This document shows positions 33,893 to 44,654 of a stretch of 64,000 bases of DNA, in pieces. How positions within the stretch are numbered: the first letter of the stretch is position 1; each line of letters opens with the position of its first letter. The notes below the pieces were generated by a model that ran no database searches, was not told the origin of the DNA, and saw nothing but the letters and a program-made list of their open reading frames with translations. Origin of the DNA: Triticum aestivum (lineage: Eukaryota > Streptophyta > Magnoliopsida > Poales > Poaceae); contig NC_057795.1 in assembly GCF_018294505.1 (NCBI RefSeq), positions 522,603,184-522,667,183 of the forward strand. The letters are read 5' to 3'. Position numbers and translations under genes: made by a program.

Positions 33893-34978
33893 CTACTTGG
33901 AGGCTGACAGTACCTCGCTCAGGTAATATACCGGTCTCTGGACAGGTAGCGCCTTGCCTTCCTCCTTGCCCTCAACTACCATAACTGTGTTGACTACCCG
34001 ACTGGTGGCGGCAATGTATAGGAGCATGGGCTCTTTGGGAGTCGGGGCCGCCAGCACAGGGGGCGTAGTCAACATTTTCTTCAGTTGGAGAAAAGCTTCA
34101 TCCTCCTTGGGAGTCCACTCAAAAAAGGTCGTCTTCTTCATGAGCTGATATAAGGGGAGATCCTTCTCGCCCAGGCGACTGATGAATCGGCTGATGGACG
34201 CCAAACAACCGGTGAACTTTTGCACATCTAGCAGTCGTCTGGGTGCTTCCATCCTCTCGATGGCCTTGATCTTCATAGGGTTGCACTCTATGCCGCGTTC
34301 AGAGACCAGGAAGCCAAGGAGTTGGCCGGCTGGTACTCCGAAGACGCACTTCTCGGGGTTGAGCTTGATCTAGAATCGGCGCAGATTCTCAAAGGTTTCC
34401 TTGAGGTCTTCCAAAAGTGTTCCACGCTTTTCCGTCTTCACCACCACATCATCCACGTAGACGTGGGCATTTCTGCCGAGTTGCTTGAGGAGGCACTTCT
34501 GCATGCAACGCTGAAAGGTGGCGCCAGCATTCGTCAAGCCGAACATCATGGTCAGGTAGCAGAAGGCACCAAACGGCATGATGATGGCGGTCTTTAGTCT
34601 GTCAGCCGGGTTCAGCTTGATCTGGTGATATCCAGAATATGCATCTAAGAAACTCAATAGCTCGCATCTGGCTGTGGAGTCTATCACCTGATCAATTCTC
34701 GGCAGAGCGAATGGATCCTTGGGGCAGGCTTTGTTGAGGCTTGTGTAGTCGATACACATCCGCCACTGCTTGTTCTTCTTCAGCACCAGGACTTGATTTG
34801 CTAGCCACTCTGGGAAAAACACTTCCATAATGAAGCCGGCTGCGAGGAGCCGGACTATCTCCTCTCCAACAACTCTTCTCTTCTCTTCTGATAGGCGGCG
34901 CAAGGGCTGCCTGACGGGCTTCACATCAGACTGGACATGTAACTTGTGCTCGGCGAATTCCGTCGGTACACCTGGCAT
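33893..34978 (-). pseudogene. Element B reverse transcriptase
   Basis: This begins MPGVPTEFAEHKLHVQSDVK and contains the fingers motif QWRMCIDYTSLNKACPKDPF, LDAYSGYHQIKLNPADRLKT, FGLTNAGATFQRCM and the catalytic HVYVDDVVVKTEK. The YVDD box is intact. A stop at 34370-34372 follows ENLRRF, after which the frame continues into the thumb/connection (KIKAIERMEAPRRLLDVQKF ... RPVYYLSEVLSASK) until a stop at 33893-33895. It copies element RNA to DNA. The pol frame differs from the gag-protease frame, with stops in between (34979-35183). Confidence 0.87.
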
Positions 34979-35183
34979 GTCTTTAGGGGACCATGCGAAG
35001 ATGTCTCGATTCTCACGGAGGAAATCGACGAGCTCGCCTTCCTATTTGCTGTCAAGGTTTGTATGTACCTATGACAGCATACCTCTCTGGGTGCTCCGGG
35101 TCCTAGGGTATCCTCTTCGTTTCTCTGGCCGGCTTGAATGATCCTTCTGCTTCCGACTCCTTGGGGTCGGGCGACATCTCGGG

Positions 35184-35921
35184 CTACTTGCCAGCCATCG
35201 CCATAACCTGATTAAGAAGCCCTTTCTCAGCCACGATCACCAAGGACTCGGCCAGCTGACTAGTTTCGGCCGTGCAAGCGGACGACTTTCTGTAGTCGCC
35301 GGCCACGGTTAGAATTTCCTTGGAACTCGGCATCTTCATCTTGAGGTAGGCATAGTGGGGGACCGCCATGAACTTGGCCAAAGCAGGTCGGCCAAGCAAC
35401 GCATGGTACGGGCTTTCGAGGTCCACCACTTCAAACCACACTGGCTCTCGGCGGAAATGATCTTTGTCCCCAAAGAGGACGTCTATCAGGATCTTGCCGA
35501 TTGGCGAGCAGGAAAGGCCAGGAACAATGCCGTGGAACACAGTCTGGCTGCTCTGAAGATGTCTTTGCTTGATTCCTAACTTCTCCATGGTATCCTTGTA
35601 CAGGATGTTGATACTGCTGCCTCCGTCTATCAGCACTCGCGAGAAACGAGCGGCCCGCCTCTCTATGGCGAGTGTGGCGCGTAAGAGCAGGGCGTACGAG
35701 CCCGGATTCGGCATCACCTCTGGGTGATCATCTCTGCTCCAACTGATAGGCCTTTTGGACCAGTGCATGAACTCTGGAGTGCTTGACGCAACTGCGTTCA
35801 CCTCTTGCTGCTGCTGCCGCCTGCTCCGTCGATCGTTAGCCACACTGGTGAACACCACATAGGCTCCGTGCTCATCTGGGAACTCGTCTTGTATCGCGCC
35901 GACTGGCCTGACAGCTGGCTG
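35184..35921 (-). pseudogene. Element B aspartic protease
   Basis: The active-site motif is RVLIDGGSSINILYKDTMEK (D-G-G-S). It is followed by FHGIVPGLSCSPIGKILIDV, FEVVDLESPYHALLGRPALA and KFMAVPHYAYLKMKMPSSKE, the standard order for this plant gypsy group. It is in frame with gag upstream, behind a Pro-rich stretch and a stop at 35922-35924. It ends MAMAGK with a TAG at 35184-35186. The domain looks complete. Confidence 0.83.
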
Positions 35922-38028
35922 CTAGGGCGGCGGTGGAGGTGGCGGCCCAGGAGGCGGGGGAGGGAGTAGGGCATCTCCCTTGGCGATTCTGTTGAGCCAG
36001 TGGCATTTCCGGGTGGTGTGATTTGACGGCTTCGTGCCGCTGTGGAACTTGCAGGGGCCATCTAGAGTCTGCTCGTAGGAGAAGGCTGGCAACCAGTTGG
36101 ACTTGCCGCCTTTCTGTCGCTTCGCCGGAGGCTGCTCCTCCGGCTGTTGGTCTTTGACTGTCGCAACTTGCCGGCTGCTGGAAGCCGGCAGCGGGGCTTT
36201 GCGCTTGTGGTCGTTCTGCTGTTGTCGTCGATTGGCGTCCCCAGCCAGAGTCCTGGGAGCCTGAGGGGCGACTTTGCCAGTCGCACTAACTTGAATCTCC
36301 GCCTTCTTGGAGGAGTCGGCCGTGGCGTACTTGTCTGCTGTGACCAGCAGCTCGTCGAGGGTCTCCGGCTCATCGCAGAGGAGCTTGTGCTTGAGGAGGG
36401 TGCCTTCTCTGCACCCGGTAGTAAAGTACTCGATAGCCTGCACCTCGTGCACACCCTTGCAAGAGTTCCAAAGCTCGACCCAGCGCATGAGGTAGTCGCG
36501 AGTGGACTCGTCGGGGCCTTGCATGCACAAGGAGAGTTGGCGAGGCTTGGGAGGTTGCTTCTACGTGCTCGTGAAGTTGCGGACGAAAGCCTCGGTGAAG
36601 TTGACCCAGATGTTGACGCTGCGGGGCTTCAGGCTGTTCAACCATGTCCGGGCCGTGCCCTGGAGCATGAGCGGAACATACCTTACGGCGACACGTTTGT
36701 TGCCGTTCACTATATTGACGGCCGTGGAGTAATCAATCAGCCAGTCCTCCGGCTTCACGGTGCCGGTGTACTTGGGCGTGTCTCGGGGGAGCATGAACCC
36801 TTTGGGAAAGGGCTCGTCTCGGATGCGGGGTCCAAAACAGGGAGGACCCAACTCGTCTTCTTCTTCCAGCGCCAGGGATCGGTGGAGTCGGTCGATCCGT
36901 TGGCGGGCGTCATTCTCTCCGACTCCCTCTCGGCGGCCAAGGCGGTCGCCGAGAGTCGGATGCTCTACGGGTGGCGGGGAGACTCGTCTTTCTCTGTGAG
37001 GAGGGGGAGGCAGATAGTCGTCCCGCCGTTCCACTACTCTGGGGCGGCCGTCTTGGTCGCGCTCGATGGTGATGCGAGTCTGACTGTGGCTGACAGCCGG
37101 CTCCTTGTCTTTTCTTCCGCGGACACCGCCTGTTGGTGTCCGAGACATCGCGCCTTGATCTCGGCGGGGAGGCAAGTCGTCGTTTTGTCGGTGCGGCGCC
37201 TCTGTGTGGCAGCCGACTTCGTTCTGCGCGACAGCCGCATCGAGAAGCTGCTAAACTCGCTCCGTCATCAGGCGGCGCTCTTCACCTTCGAAGTTGTCGA
37301 GCTCCTCCGCCGCCACCTGGGAGGCGGGGATGTTCTCCGCAGGCGTGGCGTACACAGGGTGATCGGCCCCAAACATTTTGGCGATTGCCACGCCGCGTTG
37401 CCGGACCGCACCTAGGTGGCTAGGCCCAGTCGGAGCCGGCGAACCGCCCACGGTGCGATCCATCTCACACTGGTAGGCTTCTGACAAGCGTCTCATGTTT
37501 GCTAGTTTCTTCGCGCCCTCGACGAGCTGAAGGTGGTGCGCCTCCAGCGTCTTGGCGTCAGCGTCTCCCGGAATTGGCACGGACAGGTCTCGCAGAGCCG
37601 CGTCGAGCGGGTTGTGAGCGCCTTCGCCGGAGCGCTCGCCATGGTCGAGGACGAGAACCTCCGTGACGGTGCTTCCGCCACTCCCCGCGCAAGGGAGCGG
37701 CTCATCGTAGACCACCACGTTGGTGTTGAACGCGTCGAGCGACACGGTGTCGGAGTCGACCAGCATCAGGTCGGTGGAGCCTATGGACTCCAGGTCCACG
37801 GCAGGCTCGCCGGCGACGTGGAGTTGGTCAAGGAGACCCGCGAGGAGGCTCTCGGGGCCGCCCGTGCCTGCGTCGGATGCAGGCTCGTCGGAGAGGCGAA
37901 CCTCGCCGATAAGTTCAGCGAGGCAGCTGGCTGCGCAGGCGATCACGACGCCGTGCAGCGCGTCGGCGCAAACTCCATCTGGCGTGCCGGGCTGGCTGTG
38001 CTCGCCAGGGAGGAAAAGGGTTCCCGTC
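35922..38028 (-). pseudogene. gag: Element B gag
   Basis: The frame is open from just after a TAG near 38029 but no ATG lies at its head, so the start codon seems lost. Readable parts are a long acidic N-terminus (RLSDEPASDAGTGGPESLLA), ANMRRLSEAYQCEMDRTVGG, and a second block starting PPRRDQGAMSRTPTGGVRGR. The capsid-like domain follows: FPKGFMLPRDTPKYTGTVKP, VRYVPLMLQGTARTWLNSLK and ESTRDYLMRWVELWNSCKGV. A zinc-knuckle-like CKFHSGTKPSNHTTRKC and a Pro-rich tail end it. TAG/TGA codons interrupt at about 37251 and 36558. Gag makes the particle and binds the RNA. Confidence 0.8.
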
Positions 38029-38063
38029 TAGAGCAGGTCTCCGGACGACGGTGCACCTCGCCG

Positions 38064-38078
38064 CACGGTGGGCGCCAA
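38064..38078 (-). promoter_or_regulatory. Element B primer binding site
   Basis: On the minus strand the bases after the LTR end read TTTGGCGCCCACCGTG, in the right place for a tRNA primer site beginning TGG. The tRNA is not assigned. Confidence 0.6.
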
Positions 38079-38079
38079 A

Positions 38080-39221
38080 TGTCGGGGGTTGGGTACGACA
38101 TATGCCAACGGATGGCTTATCATGATGGGGGCGAGTAGAATGTCGTCGGTGCCCAGAAGCGGGATGAGGCGAAGACATGCACGCCGGCGGATCTTACCCA
38201 ACTTCAGGGCTCTCCTAGGACATAACACCCCTACTGCTGCTCTGCAGGGTCTCCGCATGATCACTATGGCAAAGTGAATACAAGGTTGCTCATAGAGCTG
38301 TTTTCTGGAGGTAGGAGAGGGCAAGGTTAGCTCCCTCCTTCCTATATGATCGGGTCTAATCCTAGAGAAGCTATCCCCCTTGCATGGGTGCCCCGGGGGG
38401 CTTATATAGGCCTGCCCCCCAGGGATAAAATGGTAATCCGGCTGGGCGCGAGTCCCAGCCGTCTGTCTCTCAGGCCGCCGTCTTCTCTGCCGACTACTGG
38501 GGCTCGCCGATTGGCGGGCCCCTCTGACAGGCCTGGTACTGTAGCGGTGCTTCTGATGACGCTGGCTCGGTCATGGGGTCATGGCAACAGTGCCGCCGTC
38601 TGGCGGGCGATCACTGTCGCCATTCCCCGTCTTGTCTGGTTAATGGCGTGTGTGGCCCGTGGGAGGGGCCGGCCGACTCCAGGGGGCCGACTCAAATGGG
38701 GCCTTCTTCGTGGCGCTCTCGCCGCCTTCGTTACTCCCGCTGACGGACGGGCCCTGCCGTCTCTGTGCCGTATAGGTAGGCCATCGTGGGCACAGTGCGC
38801 CGCCCACGGGGGCTGAGGTCAGGGCAGGCATGACAACAGTGCTGTGCCACGATGGAGATCTCCAGTGATACGATGCACTGTAGCCATGCCAGCCCCTCGT
38901 AAGCGGGGTGGAGACGGCCACGCTGCGACCGTACTCCGCCCCGTCCATCGTGGCGAAGGAAGGAGGTGGTTGGAGTCACGGGCCGACTCCCATAGTCGTC
39001 TTATCTTGGAGTCGCCAGCCGAGAGTCGGCTCATCTCGAAGTCGTCAGCCAAGAGTCGGCTTAATTCGAAGTCGTCCCTGGAGCTCGGCCGTGAGGGACA
39101 GTTGCTGCTAACTCCCAGGAGGCGGCTCTTCATCGTGGGGTCTTGAGGGGCACAGTCTGCCCCGATGTTTTGAAAGGTTCTGGGGCTCGGGTGAGCCTAC
39201 CCGTGGCCCATTACTCCGACA
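38080..39221 (-). repeat. Element B 5' LTR
   Basis: This 1142-bp LTR starts TGTCGGGGGTTGGG in plus coordinates and ends CTCCGACA. A minus-strand TATATAAG is at 38401-38408. It shows more differences from its partner than the LTR pairs of A and D do, so B looks older than those two. Confidence 0.88.
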
Positions 39222-39355
39222 CAGGGACGCCCACGTCCAATCAACCACCACGCGGCGCCCAAGACCACAGGCTGTTGGGGCCCGCGGCGCTTCGCACTTG
39301 CCCCTTCGCTTCTCTGCTAAGCCAAGTCTGGGCACGCCTTGGGCCCAGGGGCTAC
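39222..39355 (+). other. Element O 3' untranslated end and polypurine tract
   Basis: This 134-bp stretch returns to O after insertion B, beginning with the duplicated CAGGG. It ends in GGGCCCAGGGGCTAC immediately before the LTR, the probable polypurine tract. There is no coding sequence. In minus orientation this would be the upstream region of O's antisense gene. No clear TATA box is seen in it. Confidence 0.65.
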
Positions 39356-40244
39356 TGTCGGTGTTCTGGGAATGGGGGTACCCAGACTTGCCTGCCTGCG
39401 GCCTGCGGCGTGGCTCAAGGAGTGGCCCAGTACAGCCCATCTTCATCGACACAAGCTGAAGACCCTCAAGAGGGCCAAGCCTTGCGGGGCGAACGACAGG
39501 AAGCTTCCTCAGGCACGGCCTCATCAGGCTGGCTCGCAAGGATGCGGAGAGATCAAGGCGGGGTACCTCACGAGGTGTCCATGACGCAAGTCATGACGAC
39601 CGAAGCCACGCAGGCGCCAGGCGGGCGCCGGCCTGCGCAGAGTCCTTGTTTCCTCTTTGGTGCAAATGGGGCAAGCGCAGGCAATGGTATCAAGCAAAGG
39701 CAGCCATTTCGGTGCAACAAGACCAAGACCAGCAGAACGGCAGGATGGAGGTCATCATGGAGCCCAAGTCGGCATCATCATCAGAGCCTTTGGCCGGCGA
39801 GGACCAACTTTAGTCAGGATAAGTGTACTAGATGTTCCCCTTCAAAATGGCCAATTGTTGGCGCCCTTCTCGCTCAATATTTGGGAAGAGGACTAGGGCC
39901 TTGCTCTATAAATAGGACTAGCCACTCTCAAGAGAGGGGGACAAAAAGAAGAACAGTTGAACCTTAGCCAGAACCACCCACACAAGAACACCCCTCGTGA
40001 GGCTGTTCTTCCTTTGTATTGTTCATCATCAGCCCCTGAGGCAATCCACCACACCACAAACTAGAGTAGGGTATTACACCACAATGGTGGCCAGAACTAG
40101 TATAAACCTCGTGTCCCTTGAGTTGTTCTTCGTATAGTTTAGATCCTTTGTGAGGCGACGAGACGTGAGTAGGTCGGAGGTGTGATCTCCGCGCGCACCC
40201 GAGAGTTCAAACCTTGAGGGTCTGCCGGAACCTGAAATCCGACA
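39356..40244 (+). repeat. Element O 3' LTR
   Basis: This 889-bp partner of 857-1734 starts TGTCGGTGTTCTGGG, has a TATA box at 39907-39914 and ends CCGACA. It is followed by the duplicated target GTGGC (40245-40249). Confidence 0.88.
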
Positions 40245-41562
40245 GTGGCCGACTTGTGGGCCTACTAAGTGGATGTGTACGCACGGATTTCTCAACTTAA
40301 TCAACGAATGATTCTAGCAGCTGGACCGTTGGATGTTAATCCAACAATCGTGCTCCTTCTTCAACATGTGTTCTTGCCCCTGTCTCTCGTGGGCGGCACC
40401 GCGGCTGTGCTGCCGCGCACCCGAACCAGTCAAGTTCCCCACTCCTCTCCATCTGCGACTCCACTTCCCTGTCTTCTACATCTCCGGGTCGTTCCAGTCT
40501 GGGCCTCGCCGTCGTCCACCAGCCTTGGTGCGCTCGACACAGTGTGGTCAATGTGGTCAACAACCGAGAGTCATCGGAAGATGACTGTACATGAGAGGCT
40601 GATAGTGGGGACGCACCATGCCCATGGACACATGCATGCAACGGAATGTGACGTGGTCAACATGGTCAAGGAACGACTTCCATCGGAAGTATACTGTACG
40701 TGGAGAGGCTGACAGCTGGGTCCACGGCCGCAGCAAGGAAGTGCCTCCTTATTACGCGGAAAATAATGATTCCTCCACCTGACATCAGGGACCCACTGGA
40801 CGGGCCACCGTATTTTGTGAAAAAATGTTTCCCCCTGACTGCTAGGACCCACCTGACAGGCCACTGTATTTCGAAAAAAATGTTCCCCCCGCTGTTAGCT
40901 CGGACCCACCGGAAGTGCCTCCTTATTAAGCAGAAAAAATGAATACTCCCCCTGCTAGCTGGGACCCACCTTGGTGGGAGGCTGACTTGTGGGCCCACTA
41001 AGTTCATGGGGACGGAGGGCTTTGTCAACTTAGTCAATATGAACGATTCTAGCTGCAGTGACGGTATGATGTCCATCCAACGGCCGTAGTGATTCTTCAA
41101 CCTTTGGTCTTCTTGCTCCAGCCGCCCGTAGCAGAGCCGGTTGTGCCGCATGCTCCTGCCTCCCGTGGCCGGCTGTGCTGCCGCGGAGGCCTCACCGCCC
41201 CCTACTATTCCCACCACTAGCCAGGCCCTGCGGCGACGGCAGCCTCACACCGCAGCCGAACCAGTGAACCCTTGTACTCCTCTCCGCGCAGGCTTCCACT
41301 GCCGCGTCTTCCCCGGCTCCGCGTCGTCCCCTTCCTAGGCCTCGCCGTCGTCCACCGCCCTGGTGTTCTCGGTGCGACGTGGTCAACGTGGTCAAGGAAC
41401 AACTTCCATCGGACCTGGACTGTACGTGGAGAGGCTGATAGTTGGGCCCACGGCCGCAGCAAGGAAGTGCCTCCTTATTACGCGGAAAATAATGATTCCT
41501 CCACCTAACAGCAGGGACCCACCGGACGGGCCACCGTATTTCGTGAAAAAAACGTTTCCCCC
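40245..41562. repeat. Large tandem repeats, about 730 bp per unit
   Basis: Three related blocks run in the same order: about 205-856, 40245-40970 and 40975 onward. Each has a 'gacttgtgggcc' head, a 'caacttagtcaa...cgattctag' part, a GC-rich part ending in 'cctcgccgtcgtccacc', a 'ccatcggaa...ctgtacgtggagaggctga' part and an 'aaggaagtgcctccttatt' part. The stretches 40660-40860 and 41385-41585 are especially alike. Element O sits at the edge of one unit. Confidence 0.65.
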
Positions 41563-41922
41563 CTGACTGCTGGGACCCACCAGCTACACCTTCGCACGCA
41601 AGGAAGTGCGTCCGAGCAAAAAAAAAGATACGCCCCCCTGACTGCTCGGACCCACCAGCTACAACTTTGCACGCAAGGAAGTGTGTCCGGGCAAAAAAAC
41701 AATTTGTCCCCCTGACTGTTGGGACCCACCAGCTACATTTTCGCACGCAAGGAAGTGTGTCCGAGAAAAAAATGATTCGCCCCCTGACTGCTAGGACCCA
41801 CCAGCTACATCTTTGCACACAAGGAAGTGCGTTCGAGAAAAATAATGATTCGCCCCCCTGACTGCTGGGACCCACCAGCTACATCTTCGCATGCAAGGAA
41901 GTGCCTGACAGTCGGGACCCAC
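41563..41922. repeat. 75-bp minisatellite, five units
   Basis: Units start with CTGACTGCTGGGACCCACCA or close variants at 41563, 41638, 41712, 41784 and 41858, a spacing of 72-75 bp. Each has AGCTACA, TTYGCACGCAAGGAAGTG and an A-rich end. A partial sixth ends near 41922. Related single motifs occur at 750-850 and 40740-40960. Confidence 0.8.
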
Positions 41923-42184
41923 CTGGTCGAAGCGTACGTAGCGTTTTCATTCTGGTCGCGAATGTGTAAGCACATACTAGTGGATGTAGAGGTGCGCACG
42001 TGTCGTAGTAGAGGCACGCACGTAGCATTTACACGCACGTACAGCGGCCAGTGTGCAAGAAAGAAAATATGGCCACGTATGTGTACATACGGGCGGGGTC
42101 TCAAACGCCTACTCGCGCATACGTACGGCCAGGGCTCGTGTACATGGTTGGGTCAGAACGGAATGCGTCGTCGTGTTCATCGGG

Positions 42185-42600
42185 AGGGATTGGACGAAAC
42201 AGGCAATGGAAACAAGGCTTGGCGTACCGCAGAACGGAGGAAACGGCCTTGTGTTCGACCGGCCACGTTCGAAACAAGATCCTATTCATCGGAAGGGGTC
42301 TGGCGTACCACAAAACGGAGGAAATGGACCTCCTACGATCGAAACGGGGGTCCAATTGATCGGGAGGGGTGTGGCGTACCGCAAAACGGATGAAACGGAC
42401 TTGTGTTGGAGCTCTACGATCGAAACGGGGGTCCTGTTCATTGGGAGGGGTTTGGCGTACCGCAAAACAGGACTCTACGAGATACTGTTCATGTCCACCG
42501 TCAACCTCCTCCAGCCTCCATGGGCTACCGTCGACCTCCTCCAGCCTCCACGGGCTACCGTCAACCTCCTCCAGCCTCCATGGGTTCCTATTCATCCAGC
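42185..42600. repeat. Two short tandem arrays before the gap
   Basis: From 42185 to 42470 a unit containing GGCGTACCGCAAAACGGA, ACGATCGAAACGGGGGTCC and TCATCGGGAGGGG repeats four times in slightly varied form. From about 42498 to 42590 a 30-bp unit, GTCAACCTCCTCCAGCCTCC and ten more bases, repeats three times. The arrays run into an assembly gap, which may hide more units. Confidence 0.7.
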
Positions 42601-42674
42601 CTCCACCGCGCACTACTCCACCGGCTACTGTTCAACCATCCCTCCACAGGCACCCCTCCACCATCTACTATTCA

Positions 42675-43041
42675 NNNNNNNNNNNNNNNNNNNNNNNNNN
42701 NNNNNNNNNNNNNNNNNNNNNNNNNNNNNNNNNNNNNNNNNNNNNNNNNNNNNNNNNNNNNNNNNNNNNNNNNNNNNNNNNNNNNNNNNNNNNNNNNNNN
42801 NNNNNNNNNNNNNNNNNNNNNNNNNNNNNNNNNNNNNNNNNNNNNNNNNNNNNNNNNNNNNNNNNNNNNNNNNNNNNNNNNNNNNNNNNNNNNNNNNNNN
42901 NNNNNNNNNNNNNNNNNNNNNNNNNNNNNNNNNNNNNNNNNNNNNNNNNNNNNNNNNNNNNNNNNNNNNNNNNNNNNNNNNNNNNNNNNNNNNNNNNNNN
43001 NNNNNNNNNNNNNNNNNNNNNNNNNNNNNNNNNNNNNNNNN
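42675..43041. other. Assembly gap (367 N)
   Basis: This is a run of undetermined bases lying inside the tandem-repeat part of the CACTA-like element. Open frames that run through it are artefacts. Confidence 0.99.
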
Positions 43042-43562
43042 GCAAAGCACACTGTTCATCCCAGAGGCGGCATCGATCGGCTTCAGTTAGCAGCAGTAGC
43101 GAAGGAATCGCTCGATCGGGTTTAGTTAACAGCCATCGATCGGTCGCCCGGGTTCAGCAACGCGTAGCCTGCGGTGCAATCGCTCGGGTTCATTTAGAGC
43201 CCAACGCCTCGCTCGGGTTCAGCTAGAGCCAACGCCTCGCACACACGCGCGTACGTGTACGACAGTACGAGAGAAACGCGCATCGCTCAGCCCCCGACCA
43301 CCCACCATAACTGGGAACTCCCCGAAATTTTCCTCGCCCCCGCTTCTACCACGGTTTTTTCCGTCATGGAGCTGCATCTCCGGCCCGCCCAGGACGAAAA
43401 GCCCATTTTCTGTCATCATTTTTTGTCATAGACGTAGGAGCCCACCACATCTATGATGATACCGGGTTTTGTCACAATTATCGTCATAGAAGTGTCATAA
43501 GTATGATAGGAAAAAAATTCGTTCGGCCCAAAATGTCACGGATGTGTCTTTTTTTTGTAGTG

Positions 43563-44040
43563 GTAACTCCAAAAATTCTGAACAATTAGGACAACCTAAG
43601 AATTTTGTGCAGCATTCCAGAGCAAAAATAATTAGATCAAAAGCACGTTTTAATAAAATCCTAGAAATTAGTTACTGGGCGCAAAAGTTTCTATTTTCAG
43701 CAGGATCAAAACAACTATAACCGTAGGCTATCCTAAAGGTCTTACTTGGCACAAACACTAATTAAAACACAAAACCATATCTAACTAGAGGCTAGATCAA
43801 TTATTCAACACAAAACAAGAACTAAAAACAAATTACAAAAATAAAATTGGGTTGCCTCCCAACAAGCGCTATTGTTTAACGCCCTTAGCTAGGCATACAA
43901 ACACGAATAGATCTAGGTATTATCATCTTTGGTTTGCAATCCATAAGTAGATCTCATAATATATTCATATGGCAATTTAATTTTCTTTCTAGGAAAGTGT
44001 TCCATGCCCTTCCTTAACAGAAATTGAAGTCTAATGTTCC
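43563..44040 (-). other. Element E sequence downstream of protease
   Basis: On the minus strand the first part still reads as a degraded continuation (GRAWNTFLERKL) of the usual Athila sequence after protease, with stops. The rest is AT-rich and has no recognisable domain. It ends at the CACTA terminus. Confidence 0.5.
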
Positions 44041-44364
44041 TTATTTCATATCAATAATTGCACCAATCATTCTAAGGAAAGGTCTACCAAGAATAATAGG
44101 ACATGTAGGATTGCAATCTATATCGGGAATAATGAAATCTACAGGCACATAATTCCTATTTTCAACAATAAGAACATCATTAATCCTTCCCATAGGTTTC
44201 TTAATAGTGGAATCCGCAAGATGCAAATTTAAAGAACATTCATCAAATTCACGGAAACCTAACACATCACATAAAGTTTTCGGAATTGTGGAAATGCTAG
44301 CACCCAAATCACACAAAGCATGGCACTCATAATCTTTAATTCTAATTTTAATAGTGGTTCCCAT
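44041..44364 (-). pseudogene. Element E aspartic protease
   Basis: An open stretch of 107 residues has the active-site region ALCDLGASISTIPKTLCDVL, where Leu replaces the Ser or Thr usually found after the Asp. Then come CSLNLHLADSTIKKPMGRIN, VDFIIPDIDCNPTCPIILGR and PFLRMIGAIIDMK. Order and spacing fit Athila-lineage proteases. The odd D-L-G triad would probably abolish activity. Confidence 0.75.
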
Positions 44365-44654
44365 TCATCTTAAATTTTTCTAAGGATAGAAACTTCTAAT
44401 TCAAGCTTTTTTTAAGATTAAATCATAGCATCAACGATATGTTTAGTAAAAGCTTTGTTTTGATTATAAGCATGAGCACAATTCAACATGGATTGCAACA
44501 AGGAAATACAATCTATTAAAGAACAATTATCATAATTAAATTCCTTGAAATCCAAAAGAGTGGATTCATTGCTACTTAAAGTCTTGACCTCTCCAATCCC
44601 ACTTTTAACAATTTTTGCATCTTGATCTAAAAACTCTGAATCATTGGGACGCCT

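Larger units (their letters stand above)
25366..39221 (-). mobile_element. Element B: Tat-lineage Ty3/gypsy retrotransposon, nearly complete
   Basis: LTRs at 25366-26494 and 38080-39221 and a perfect duplication, CAGGG (25361-25365 and 39222-39226), define a 13.9-kb insertion in element O. In element order (minus strand) it has LTR, primer site, gag, protease, RT, a degenerate first RNase H, a second RNase H of the type that marks the Tat lineage, integrase, an oppositely directed multi-exon gene and LTR. It is the only element here with every pol domain. Several in-frame stops and a frameshift in the integrase tail mean this copy is not autonomous. The family name is not assigned. Confidence 0.9.
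857..40244 (+). mobile_element. Element O: Ty3/gypsy LTR retrotransposon with three nested insertions
   Basis: The 5' LTR (857-1734) and 3' LTR (39356-40244) are recognisably the same sequence, begin TGTC and end GACA. They are flanked by a perfect 5-bp duplication, GTGGC (852-856 and 40245-40249). O's own sequence is 857-4005, 15503-16689, 21513-25365 and 39222-40244. The gaps are the LARD, element A and element B. Order along the plus strand is LTR, primer site, gag, protease, RT stub, a repeat-rich spacer, an antisense gene on the minus strand, a polypurine tract and LTR. Most of RT and all of RNase H and integrase are missing, so O could not have moved without help. The family name is not recognised with confidence. 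Confidence 0.9.
40245..43562. mobile_element. CACTA-like transposon, right part to terminus
   Basis: This repeat-rich non-coding DNA continues the left flank at 1-856. It ends at 43562 with TTTTTTTTGTAGTG, that is CACTACAAAAAAAA read inward, the terminal signature of CACTA transposons. Inside the terminus the pentamer TGTCA/CGTCA recurs (near 43408, 43423, 43475, 43492, 43500 and 43533), like the subterminal binding sites typical of this superfamily. Outward sequence at 43563 is the Athila-like element E. The 3-bp target duplication cannot be checked because the left end is outside the window. The family is not named. Confidence 0.6.

Noticed and set aside
36147..37415. 422-codon plus-strand frame in element B
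   Set aside because: It is the mirror of the GC-rich gag gene on the minus strand, has no domain, and lies outside the antisense gene family region.
41563..41922. CRISPR-like appearance of regularly spaced repeats
   Set aside because: The units are 75-bp head-to-tail minisatellite copies with no unique spacers and no cas genes, in a plant genome.
42053..43226. Long open frames over the gap
   Set aside because: They run through undetermined bases and tandem repeats. Length alone is no evidence.
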